Made by a program: the position numbers and the translations under genes. Positions 43,531-50,845 of a stretch of 60,307 nucleotides of DNA are shown here, piece after piece; positions within the stretch are counted from its first letter, which is position 1; each line of letters begins with the position of its first letter. A model generated the notes under the pieces. The model saw only the letters and a program-made list of their open reading frames with translations. It made no database searches and was not told where the DNA came from. The stretch is from Verrucomicrobiales bacterium (GTDB lineage: Bacteria; Verrucomicrobiota; Verrucomicrobiia; Verrucomicrobiales; DEV007), in assembly GCA_024638765.1 (NCBI GenBank), contig JAHEJT010000010.1:1-60307 (forward strand), written 5' to 3'.

Positions 43531-45837
43531 ATGGATTCGTTCATCTTTCTGTCCTCGAGAATCTTCCTTATCATCCTCATCAGCGGCGTCTGCTTCCTCG
43601 CGGTGGGATATTTCCTGACCAATCCGCGACTGCGCCGCGCCCGTCAGCAACTCGAACATTACAAAAACGAGTGCTCCCGGATGGCGCGCACCCTCGCGGG
43701 CATTAACCGCGAGCAAAAAGAACTCCTTGAGAACATCCAGAGCAAGGAACAGGAAAAACTGCTCCTGCAAACAACCTTGGAAACCAAGGACGATGAACTC
43801 GTCGGCCTCCTCGATCGCCTCAACAATCTCGCCATCGGCATCCAGGGGTCTTCACATGGAGATTCACCGGATTCCCACGAAGATTCACGCGATGAAGAGA
43901 TCCACAGCCTCCGCGAGCGGATCACTTCCCTGAGCAGCCGCCTTCACTCCACGGAAACCGCCCTTTCAGAACGAAAGGCGGAACTCGCCGACGCCATTGC
44001 CAAGCTGGAGACCCCCGCGGAGCCCTCCGCGCCCCTGAAATCGACACCCAAACAAGAAGTCCCGTCCTCGGAAGCCGCTGCCAGCCAGGCGGGCCCGGAC
44101 GTCTCCCCCTCCGGTCCTGACTGGGAGAAAGCCGCGGCCGGTAAGACCGAATCCGAATCCCCAACCGACACAGAAACCATCCCCGAGGCCCCCCCGGCCC
44201 CCAAGACCTCACCAGAGAGCGAAGCCGAGCAGGAACCGCCAGCGAAAGAAGAAGACCGCGACGCACCGCATCCCGAGACCTCGAAAAAGAAATCCCCTCC
44301 CAAAACCGCCTTCTTCGACATCGAAGGCGCCAAGGAACTCCTCGAAAACGAACTTGCCGCGCTGCGTAAAGAACTCGCGACCGCCAAGCAGACGATTTTC
44401 TCCACGGAAGACGAACCCGCCGAACAAGAAAGCGCGGAAGAAGAATCCGAACCGGGAAACCTGGAGAAGACACCCGATCCCGACGCGGGTCCGGCCCCCG
44501 CGGAACCCGGTGCCCTGGTCAATGCACCCGCGGCCGCCGGCCAACCCTCCGGCGCAGACAGCTCAAAGAACACTTCCGACGAATCCACCTCGCCGCCGGC
44601 TTTCCCGGTCACGGCCATGTCCGCGCATTCCCCTTCCCCGGCATCCACCTCCACGCTCCTTGCGGAACCCAAAACCAAAACCAAGACTCGCACCGAGCCC
44701 AAACCTGAAACCGAAACAAAGTCTAAGATCGATCGCGTCACCTCCAAACCCATCGAGGAGCCCTCCAGCTCTTCTTCTCCTTTCGGCATCCCCATCGGCG
44801 TCGATCTCTCCTCCTCCCCTGGCGCTCCCGTCCCCCCACCCATCCCCGCCACCACCACTCCCGCTTCCGTGTCCCACGACGTCAAGGAGCACGTCATCTT
44901 CCGTGGAAGCGATCCCTCTCTCTGGGGGAAGGCCTCCCACGACAGCTCTTCCTCCCCTCCTGCTTCCACCCTGCTGGATCTCTCCAAGGTCAGCGAGGAC
45001 ACCCGCTACGTGCGCATCCGCCGCATGGATACCCGCGAATCCGTCATCGTCCCCACCACCAAGGACCAATTGCTCGAAGTGGCGCCCCCGCAATCCATCG
45101 TCGGCTGGAATGGCGCCAACCAACAATTCGACGGCGCCTTCCACCTCGGCGCGTTTGACCACTCCCTCCCGCAGGAAGTGGAAACCCGAATCGGCGCGGG
45201 TGGATGGGGATTCGGCCATCATTACGGCAAAGCTGATAAACAGGCCTACGCCTGGGGCGGCGTCGCTATCGCAAAAACCGAATTCGAAATCTCCACGCTC
45301 TCCGAACTCCCGGAAGGTGAAAAAGCCGGCGTCCCCGAACCAACGGAACTCTCCGGCCCCGCTATCCCCGCCTCCAGCAGTATCGACCTCGTCTTCTTCC
45401 GAAGCAGCAATCCCAATATCTGGAACAAAAACGTCGTCGACGGAAAAGGCGGTTTCGCTTTGCATATCTCCCGCGTCCCCAATCTCACTCAATATGTCAA
45501 AGTCCGACGCATGGACACCCTCGAAGCTGTCATCCTGGCCCTCTCCAAAGACCGTCTCCTCCGCGAGGTCGATGAAACCGAAGAGCTCGCCTGGAACGGC
45601 TCCGCGGAATTTTTCTTCGGCGGCCACCATCTCGGTATTTGCGATCCCTGCTGCCCCGAACGTGAAATCGAAATCCATTTCGGTTGTGGAGGCTGGGGCT
45701 TTGGTCACGTCGTCGACGCCAACGACCGCCAGGCCTACGGCTGGGCGGGGAAATCCATCGGACCCACGCAATTCGAGTTCACTGCCATCGCCCGGGACCT
45801 CCATCCCGACGAAGTCGATCAGCTTCTGAATCTCTGA
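43531..45837 (+). CDS. Large membrane protein with a duplicated unrecognised C-terminal domain
   Basis: A 768-residue protein. One membrane helix (about 7-29) is followed by a coiled coil (about 38-85), then a long acidic Pro/Ser/Thr/Glu-rich linker (about 115-450) with one more short coiled region (about 260-300). The C-terminus has two copies of a 135-residue domain (about 454-591 and 620-756). Shared features are FRGSDPSLWGK / FRSSNPNIWNK, YVRIRRMDT / YVKVRRMDT, WNG, FHLGAF / HHLGIC, GGWGFGH and QAYxWxGxxI. I do not recognise this domain; its many Gly, Trp and His residues suggest a beta fold. The partner is the BON-like gene upstream. Confidence 0.85.
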   Translation: MDSFIFLSSRIFLIILISGVCFLAVGYFLTNPRLRRARQQLEHYKNECSRMARTLAGINREQKELLENIQSKEQEKLLLQTTLETKDDELVGLLDRLNNLAIGIQGSSHGDSPDSHEDSRDEEIHSLRERITSLSSRLHSTETALSERKAELADAIAKLETPAEPSAPLKSTPKQEVPSSEAAASQAGPDVSPSGPDWEKAAAGKTESESPTDTETIPEAPPAPKTSPESEAEQEPPAKEEDRDAPHPETSKKKSPPKTAFFDIEGAKELLENELAALRKELATAKQTIFSTEDEPAEQESAEEESEPGNLEKTPDPDAGPAPAEPGALVNAPAAAGQPSGADSSKNTSDESTSPPAFPVTAMSAHSPSPASTSTLLAEPKTKTKTRTEPKPETETKSKIDRVTSKPIEEPSSSSSPFGIPIGVDLSSSPGAPVPPPIPATTTPASVSHDVKEHVIFRGSDPSLWGKASHDSSSSPPASTLLDLSKVSEDTRYVRIRRMDTRESVIVPTTKDQLLEVAPPQSIVGWNGANQQFDGAFHLGAFDHSLPQEVETRIGAGGWGFGHHYGKADKQAYAWGGVAIAKTEFEISTLSELPEGEKAGVPEPTELSGPAIPASSSIDLVFFRSSNPNIWNKNVVDGKGGFALHISRVPNLTQYVKVRRMDTLEAVILALSKDRLLREVDETEELAWNGSAEFFFGGHHLGICDPCCPEREIEIHFGCGGWGFGHVVDANDRQAYGWAGKSIGPTQFEFTAIARDLHPDEVDQLLNL

Positions 45838-45887
45838 GAGCAACCCCTGCGCGCGCGCTTCTCCTGTCCGTCCCAGCCGTCCTATCA

Positions 45888-45916
45888 ATAGGTCCTAGAG
45901 GTCGCATCGGACCTAT
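45888..45916. repeat. Hairpin before the GAF gene
   Basis: ATAGGTCC (45888-45895) and GGACCTAT (45909-45916), a perfect 8-base stem with a 13-base loop, 23 bases before the GAF start codon. Confidence 0.4.
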
Positions 45917-45939
45917 CCACCCCGCGTCGAATCGCCATC

Positions 45940-46407
45940 ATGCGCATCGAAGACACTCCCATCCCCCGCCTCCTCGACGATCCCCCGCGCACTCCCTCCG
46001 CTTGGGAATCGCTCCTCGACGCGATTTTGCAGCTCTTCGACTGCCCTACCGGCACCCTTCATACCATCGATCCCGAGTCCGGCATGCTTCAGCTCCTCGC
46101 CCAACGCGGTATTCCCGGGGAATTAATGCCGAAGATCACGACCATCCCCATCGGCAAAGGCATCGCCGGCGCCGCCGCGGAAAAACGCGAGGCCGTCCAA
46201 CTCTGCAACCTCCAGACGGACGATTCCGGTGTCGCCCGGCCCGACGCCAAAAAAACTGAGGTTGCGGGCTCCGTCGCCATTCCCATGCTGGACGGCGACG
46301 CGCTCAAAGGCACCCTCGGGATCGGCAAACATGCGCCCTATGATTTCACGGAAGCAGAACTCGATACCCTCTGGGAGATCGCCCGCCGCCTGGCCCCCCT
46401 GCTCTAG
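45940..46407 (+). CDS. GAF domain protein
   Basis: A 155-residue single GAF domain, a small-molecule or redox sensing module, without an attached output domain. WESLLDAILQLFDCPTGTLHTID, RGIPGELMPKITTIPIGKGIAGAAAEKREAVQLCNLQ and GSVAIPMLDGDALKGTLGIGK trace the whole fold. Cysteines at about 35 and 89 might be redox-sensitive, as in fRMsr-type GAF proteins, but the usual Cys pattern of methionine-R-sulfoxide reductase is not complete. A dense hairpin region follows. Confidence 0.88.
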   Translation: MRIEDTPIPRLLDDPPRTPSAWESLLDAILQLFDCPTGTLHTIDPESGMLQLLAQRGIPGELMPKITTIPIGKGIAGAAAEKREAVQLCNLQTDDSGVARPDAKKTEVAGSVAIPMLDGDALKGTLGIGKHAPYDFTEAELDTLWEIARRLAPLL

Positions 46408-46431
46408 GCGCTCTCCTCGCCATCAATGTGA

Positions 46432-46450
46432 CACAGGCGTCTCGCCTGTG
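46432..46450. repeat. Dispersed hairpin family B, copy 1
   Basis: CACAGGCG (46432-46439), TCT, CGCCTGTG (46443-46450). A second copy, at 58267-58285, has CGCAGGCG and CGCCTGCG: the one changed pair is changed on both sides. Confidence 0.75.
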
Positions 46451-46470
46451 CTCCCGGCTCCCCGCTAGCC

Positions 46471-46502
46471 CGAATATTTCATGAAGCCTCATGAAATATT
46501 CG
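46471..46502. terminator. Perfect 14-base-stem hairpin
   Basis: CGAATATTTCATGA (46471-46484), loop AGCC, TCATGAAATATTCG (46489-46502), between the converging GAF and sugar isomerase genes. It could serve as a bidirectional transcript end. Confidence 0.6.
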
Positions 46503-46525
46503 CCCGTAGGGCCGCCACAGTGAGT

Positions 46526-46578
46526 CCCGTTCCACGTGACAACGTGGTCACGGGATGCAGCCCCGATTCCATCGGGGC
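46526..46578. repeat. Two further perfect hairpins in tandem
   Basis: CCCGT/ACGGG closing CCACGT/ACGTGG around a GACA loop (46526-46554), then GCCCCGAT, TCC, ATCGGGGC (46560-46578). Together with 46432-46502 they make four strong stem-loops in 150 bases. Confidence 0.7.
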
Positions 46579-46653
46579 AAACGGGGCGTCGCGACGTTCA
46601 AAGTGTCAAAGCGGGCTAGCGCCTTCTGACCCCCGATCCCCCCATTGTGTCTT

Positions 46654-46809
46654 CCCGAGCGAAGTCGAGGGATCTCTCTCAACGCTGGGTGAAAACCCAA
46701 TCTACTGAGGTCGAGCGTCGACAACCGGGACCCCGCAAGGGTCGCCCGGCCTCAGAGGATTACTAGATCGAGGTTCGCACGAACGTGAGATCTCTCGACT
46801 TCGCTCGGG
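46654..46809. repeat. Long inverted repeat with nested stem
   Basis: A 23-base sequence beginning CCCGAGCGAAGTCGAG at 46654-46676 recurs inverted at 46787-46809 with one mismatch. Between them a nested stem has CTGAGG (46706) paired with CCTCAG (46750), plus CCGGG and CCC/GGG pairs. The arm word resembles a TCCCGAGCGAAGTCGAG-type repeat common in intergenic DNA of several phyla (knowledge-based recollection). Confidence 0.65.
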
Positions 46810-46871
46810 ATGACAATCCTAGCAGGCGAATCGCTGATACCAGACCCCAGACTCCCCCCAAAACATCCCCC

Positions 46872-47900
46872 CTACGACCCGTGCGCTTCGCGCACCTCGA
46901 TCATCTTCGCCAGGATCGTCTTCCAGGTCTTGGCATCCTCGAGCATCGCGTTCGGGAACATGCAGCCATCCCAGCAAATGTGCTCGATGCCACGCGCCTT
47001 GGCATCTTTCAGCCAATACCCGGCACACTTCACGATATCCAGTTTGCCGTTGGGATCGTCCGCCGGACAATGCTTGCCCGTCTTGTCATGCGCCCCCGCG
47101 CCATGGACCTCGCCGTCATTCTGTGCCACGTGGAAATCGATCGTCCAGGGCCGAAGCTTGTCGGTCATTTGCTCGTAAGCTGCGTAAAATTCGTCGTCGC
47201 TATACCCTTCCTTCACGAGAGCGTGCTCGGGGGCGTTGTACCCCAGGAGATAAAGATAGGTGTGTGCCAGGTCCGCCTGGAACCCCACCGTCTCGGGAAG
47301 CCCCACTTCCTCGAGGAGATCGAGCATGTCCTTCCAGCTGTGCATTCCGGCCCAGCATATCTCGCCTTCCGCGGCCAGCCGCTCGCCGTGGTCGGCGGCG
47401 ATTTTCGCAGCCTCGCGAAAGGTGTCCGCAATTCTCGAGGTGTTCGCCTTCGGGTCTTCGCGCCACTTTTCGATCCCGAACTCGGCAGAGTCGATGCGGA
47501 TGACCCCGTACTCGCGCACCCCGTGCTGATTGAACACCCCCGCTATGCGACACGCCATGCTTACCGCGGAAAGAAACTTCTCCTGCGCGGCATCATCCCC
47601 CATCGCCGAATCGCCGACCGTGCCGGGCCAGACCGGCGCCACCAGGGATCCGACGCTGAACCCTTTCGCCTGGATCATGTCGGCGATCGCGCGCAGCTCG
47701 TCGTCACTGGCCTCCGGATTGGTGTGCGGCAGAAAGAGAAAGTAATCGATACCGTCGTATTTCACACCGTCGACTTCCGCCGTCGCCGTGAGATCGAGCA
47801 TCTTCTCGAGACCGATGGGAGGTTCCTGACCCTCTTCGTCGCCTTTGCCGACGAGTCCGGGCCACATCGCGTTGTGTAGCTTGGGATAAGTATTAGCCAT
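46872..47900 (-). CDS. Sugar phosphate isomerase/epimerase-like TIM barrel (1)
   Basis: A 342-residue AP-endonuclease-2/xylose isomerase-like TIM barrel. Acidic and His residues of the metal site are visible in [39 protein letters not shown] and [10 protein letters not shown]. The substrate cannot be read from the sequence; relatives are isomerases, epimerases and dehydratases of sugars. It is the last gene of the leftward catabolic operon after the LsrF-type aldolase (81-base gap). Its length exceeds the common 270-300 residues. No Shine-Dalgarno sequence. Confidence 0.82.
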   Translation of the reverse strand: MANTYPKLHNAMWPGLVGKGDEEGQEPPIGLEKMLDLTATAEVDGVKYDGIDYFLFLPHTNPEASDDELRAIADMIQAKGFSVGSLVAPVWPGTVGDSAMGDDAAQEKFLSAVSMACRIAGVFNQHGVREYGVIRIDSAEFGIEKWREDPKANTSRIADTFREAAKIAADHGERLAAEGEICWAGMHSWKDMLDLLEEVGLPETVGFQADLAHTYLYLLGYNAPEHALVKEGYSDDEFYAAYEQMTDKLRPWTIDFHVAQNDGEVHGAGAHDKTGKHCPADDPNGKLDIVKCAGYWLKDAKARGIEHICWDGCMFPNAMLEDAKTWKTILAKMIEVREAHGS

Positions 47901-47981
47901 CGTAAAATACGGGTGTCTTGTTTGGTGGGCGAGCCGGCAAACCGCGCCGGCCCGCGTCAGATTCGTGAGAGTAAACGCGCG

Positions 47982-48890
47982 TTATGCCATAGCGGGAGCG
48001 GGAGCGGCCTCGGTGCCCTGGGCTTTTAATTCCTCGTAGACCTTGAGGGCCTCGTCGGGCTTCATTCCCTCGTGCACGACACTGCCCACGGCCTTGATCA
48101 TCGCAACCGGCGCCTCGGATTGGAACACGTTGCGCCCCATGTCGACGCCGGCGGCGCCGCATTCGATCGCACGGTATGCCATCTCAAGCGCCTCGATCTC
48201 GGGCAACTTCTTGCCCCCGGCGATGACGACCGGCACCGGCGTGCAGGCGACCACGTCCTCGAAGCCCTCGGTGTAGTAAGTCTTGACGATGCTGGCGCCG
48301 TTCTCCGCGCCGACCCGGGAGGCGAGGCCGAAGTAACGGGCGTCGCGGGCCATGTCCTTGCCGACCGCGGTGACGCACATCACCGGGATGTCGTACTTGT
48401 GCCCAATGTCCACCAAGCGGCTGAAATTTGCGATCGTCTTTGCCTCGGTGGCGGCGTCGCCGATGGCGATCATCGCGGCGAGCGCCTGGGCGTTCATGCT
48501 GATCATCTCCTCCTCGCCGAGGAGGACGTTGTGGTTCAGTTCGGTGAGGATGGTGGTCCCCGTGTCGGCACGCAGGCAGACAGGCTTGGTGTTCTCCGGA
48601 GGAATCATGGTGCGGATCGATCCGCGGCAACCCATGAGGCAGTCGGCGTGCTCGCCGAGCGGCGCGATGTTCAGGTCAATGCGTTCGAGACCCGAGGTCG
48701 GCCCCATGAGGAAACCGTGGTCGAACGCGAGCATCACGGTCCGGCCGGACTTGCGGTTGAAGATCCGCGCCATGCGGTTCTTCAAACCCCAACTCATGCT
48801 GTTCATGCCCTTGAGGTAAAACTTACTGGTGTCGGCGGGGCTATTCAGCCCGAAGTTGTCGCCGTCGCGAATGTCGTCGAGGTCTGCCAT
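47982..48890 (-). CDS. LsrF/FbaB-family class I aldolase (1)
   Basis: A 302-residue Schiff-base aldolase/thiolase with clear overall similarity to LsrF (3-hydroxy-5-phosphonooxypentane-2,4-dione thiolase): KNRMARIFNRKSGRTVMLAFDHG, GPTSGLERIDLNIAPL, MCVTAVGKDMARDARYFGLA, IVKTYYTEGF and VIAGGKKLPEIEALEMAYRAIECGAAGVDMGRNVFQSE. Lys203 in IVKTYY fits the catalytic Lys. In the AI-2 pathway LsrF makes DHAP and acetyl-CoA; none of lsrA, B, C, D, G, K or R is present here, so another ketose phosphate is a better guess. It sits between DhaL and a TIM-barrel isomerase. Confidence 0.88.
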   Translation of the reverse strand: MADLDDIRDGDNFGLNSPADTSKFYLKGMNSMSWGLKNRMARIFNRKSGRTVMLAFDHGFLMGPTSGLERIDLNIAPLGEHADCLMGCRGSIRTMIPPENTKPVCLRADTGTTILTELNHNVLLGEEEMISMNAQALAAMIAIGDAATEAKTIANFSRLVDIGHKYDIPVMCVTAVGKDMARDARYFGLASRVGAENGASIVKTYYTEGFEDVVACTPVPVVIAGGKKLPEIEALEMAYRAIECGAAGVDMGRNVFQSEAPVAMIKAVGSVVHEGMKPDEALKVYEELKAQGTEAAPAPAMA

Positions 48891-48936
48891 TGTTCTGTTA
48901 GGTTAATCTATCGATTGCTGGGTGATTCGATGGGTT

Positions 48937-49572
48937 TCAGGATGCAACGTATTCATGCATCGCCCGCAAGATAATGGAAATAGATACCGCCCCGGCGTCG
49001 GGATGACCGACCGATCGCTCCCCCAGGGTCTTGGCGCGGCCCATCGTGGCCACCATCGCTTTGCTGGCCTCCTTCCCGGCCTCCGCCGCAGCCGCCACCG
49101 CATCGAGGGCCTCGACCAGCGGTCCGCCGGCGACTTCCTTGCCCTTTTCCGCCGCCGGATGCAGCGCGTCGATCATCGTTTTGTCTCCCGGCTTGGCGCC
49201 GCCACGCTCCATAACGCCCTCCACCGCCGCCTGAAGAAGCTGCGCAAGCTCCTCGGCGCCAAAATTCTCTTTCCCCGCCAACGCTTTTCCGCCGCTCCGG
49301 AACACGGTCCCGAAGATCGCCCCAGACGCGCCGCCCATGGAACTGATCATCGCCATCCCCGCAGCGCCGAAAGCCTTGTCGACCGACTCGAAATCTGCCC
49401 CCTCCAGCTTCTCTTTGACCGCGTTCATTCCCCGCTGCATCCCGAGCCCGTGATCGCCGTCCCCGAGGTTTCGATCAGCGTCCGTCAACTCCGGCTCTGC
49501 CTCGATAATTCGATCCGCGACGTGCAGCAGCATCGCCTTTACTTCCTCCGCTGAGAGATTCTCCTTCGCCAT
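48937..49572 (-). CDS. dhaL: Dihydroxyacetone kinase subunit DhaL
   Basis: A 211-residue DhaL nucleotide-binding subunit. LTDADRNLGDGDHGLGM (29-45) is the Mg-phosphate motif, with D33, D38, D40 and H41. GGASGAIFGTVFRSGGKAL and GAKPGDKTMIDALHPA are diagnostic blocks (GDKTxxDALxPA). With DhaK it phosphorylates dihydroxyacetone or another short ketose. The phosphate donor (ATP directly or a PTS DhaM) is unknown; no DhaM is seen nearby. It follows dhaK after a 51-base spacer containing a heptamer array, and an AGGA-type ribosome binding site precedes it. Confidence 0.93.
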   Translation of the reverse strand: MAKENLSAEEVKAMLLHVADRIIEAEPELTDADRNLGDGDHGLGMQRGMNAVKEKLEGADFESVDKAFGAAGMAMISSMGGASGAIFGTVFRSGGKALAGKENFGAEELAQLLQAAVEGVMERGGAKPGDKTMIDALHPAAEKGKEVAGGPLVEALDAVAAAAEAGKEASKAMVATMGRAKTLGERSVGHPDAGAVSISIILRAMHEYVAS

Positions 49573-49587
49573 AACTTCCTGTCCAAA

Positions 49588-49615
49588 AAATCCTAAATCA
49601 AAAATCGCAAATCCT
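49588..49615. repeat. Heptamer array between dhaK and dhaL
   Basis: Four 7-base units, AAATCCT, AAATCAA, AAATCGC, AAATCCT, ending eight bases before the dhaK stop (49624). On the transcribed strand they fall in the leader of dhaL. Confidence 0.8.
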
Positions 49616-49623
49616 AAACTGCG

Positions 49624-50652
49624 TCAGCCTTCCATCTTCGAATAGCAGACCGACTCACAGGGCATGTCCCAAAGCTTCTTCAGCTCGCCGTCCAGCCTGG
49701 TAATGCTGAACGATATACCCGCCATCTCCTGGCAGGTTACCAGCGGCCCCACGATCGTGTCGTAAACCACGATGCCCTTCGCATCGAGAATCTCCTTCGC
49801 TTTGCGCAGGCAAATGAGGCATTCCATCATCGTCGTCGAACCGAGACTGTTGACAAAGAAAATAATTTCGTCGCCCTTCTTGAGCGCCTCGACTTCCTCG
49901 TCCTTCTCGAAGTCTTCAAATACCAGATCGAGCATCATCGGCGTCAGTTCGTCCGCCGTCGTCATCGGGATTTCCTTGACCCCGGGCTCGCCGTGAATCC
50001 CCATCCCCAGGCCGATCTTGTCTTCTTCGATCTCGAACGTCGGGTTTCCGGTCGCCGGAATCGATCCGGGCGACATCGAGACCCCCACCGAACGCGTCTG
50101 CAGGACCGCTTTCTTCGCGGTCGCCACCAGCTCGTCAAGCGTCTTCGCCCCCTGCGAGGCCGCCCCCGCGAGCTTCACGATCGGGACCAGGCCCGCGACG
50201 CCGCGACGGTCCTTCTTGTTGTCCGGCGCCGCCGAACAGGCGTCGTCCCAGATCAATACCGTCCGCACGTCGATCCCCTCCTCCTCCGCCAGCTCGGCGC
50301 CCATGTCGAAATTCATGACATCGCCCGCGTAATTCCCATAGAGGTAAAGCACTCCGTTCCCCCTGTTCACGGCCTGCGTCGCCTCGAACACAATATCCGG
50401 TGACGGTGCCGCGAAAATGTCTCCGCAGGCCGCGCCATCCGCCAGGTTGCGCCCGACCAGCCCGTGGTATATCGGCTCGTGCCCGCTCCCGCCGCCGACC
50501 AGCAGCGCGACTTTGCCGTCGGGGATATCGCTCCTGACGATCGATCGCGTCCCCACCCGCTTGCACTCGCCGTCGTAAGCCTCCACCAAACCGTCGAGCA
50601 GTTCGTCAGCCACCTTCAGCTTATCGTTTACCAGCTTCTTGATCTCGCTCAT
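49624..50652 (-). CDS. dhaK: Dihydroxyacetone kinase subunit DhaK
   Basis: A 342-residue DhaK that binds the keto substrate covalently through a His. VGGGSGHEP, YHGLVGRNLADGAACGDIFAAPS, YGNYAGDVMNFDMG and GMGIHGEPG (His220) are the key motifs. The start is the ATG at 50652; two more codons upstream start with TTG. The family also includes kinases for erythrulose and similar C4 ketoses (LerK/DerK), so the sugar is not fixed. It lies downstream of the RhaD-type fusion gene, in one operon. Confidence 0.94.
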   Translation of the reverse strand: MSEIKKLVNDKLKVADELLDGLVEAYDGECKRVGTRSIVRSDIPDGKVALLVGGGSGHEPIYHGLVGRNLADGAACGDIFAAPSPDIVFEATQAVNRGNGVLYLYGNYAGDVMNFDMGAELAEEEGIDVRTVLIWDDACSAAPDNKKDRRGVAGLVPIVKLAGAASQGAKTLDELVATAKKAVLQTRSVGVSMSPGSIPATGNPTFEIEEDKIGLGMGIHGEPGVKEIPMTTADELTPMMLDLVFEDFEKDEEVEALKKGDEIIFFVNSLGSTTMMECLICLRKAKEILDAKGIVVYDTIVGPLVTCQEMAGISFSITRLDGELKKLWDMPCESVCYSKMEG

Positions 50653-50773
50653 CGACAATGAAAATTCGTTGGGATTTCGGGCAATTACGGATCTCCAAAG
50701 GATGATGGAGGGCTTTTTTTGTCAATAGCAAAGGATTTCTGACCCGCAGCCGCTCCAGCCCCAATTCAGCCCC

Positions 50774-50843
50774 CCTACCTGCAACCTGCGTCCTGTTCCA
50801 GGACCAAGAATCAAGCATCCAGCATCCAGCATCCAGCATCCAG
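50774..50843. repeat. Heptamer array between the fusion gene and dhaK
   Basis: Ten units in strict 7-base register. The right four are identical (CATCCAG at 50816-50843). The left six are degenerate but keep the CC/AG tail (CCTACCT, GCAACCT, GCGTCCT, GTTCCAG, GACCAAG, AATCAAG). It ends next to the stop codon of the gene at 50846. Confidence 0.9.
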
Positions 50844-50845
50844 AA

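Noticed and set aside
47982..48890. AI-2 quorum-sensing catabolism inferred from the LsrF-like gene
   Set aside because: No lsrA-D, lsrG, lsrK or lsrR genes are present in the window; the name reflects family similarity only.
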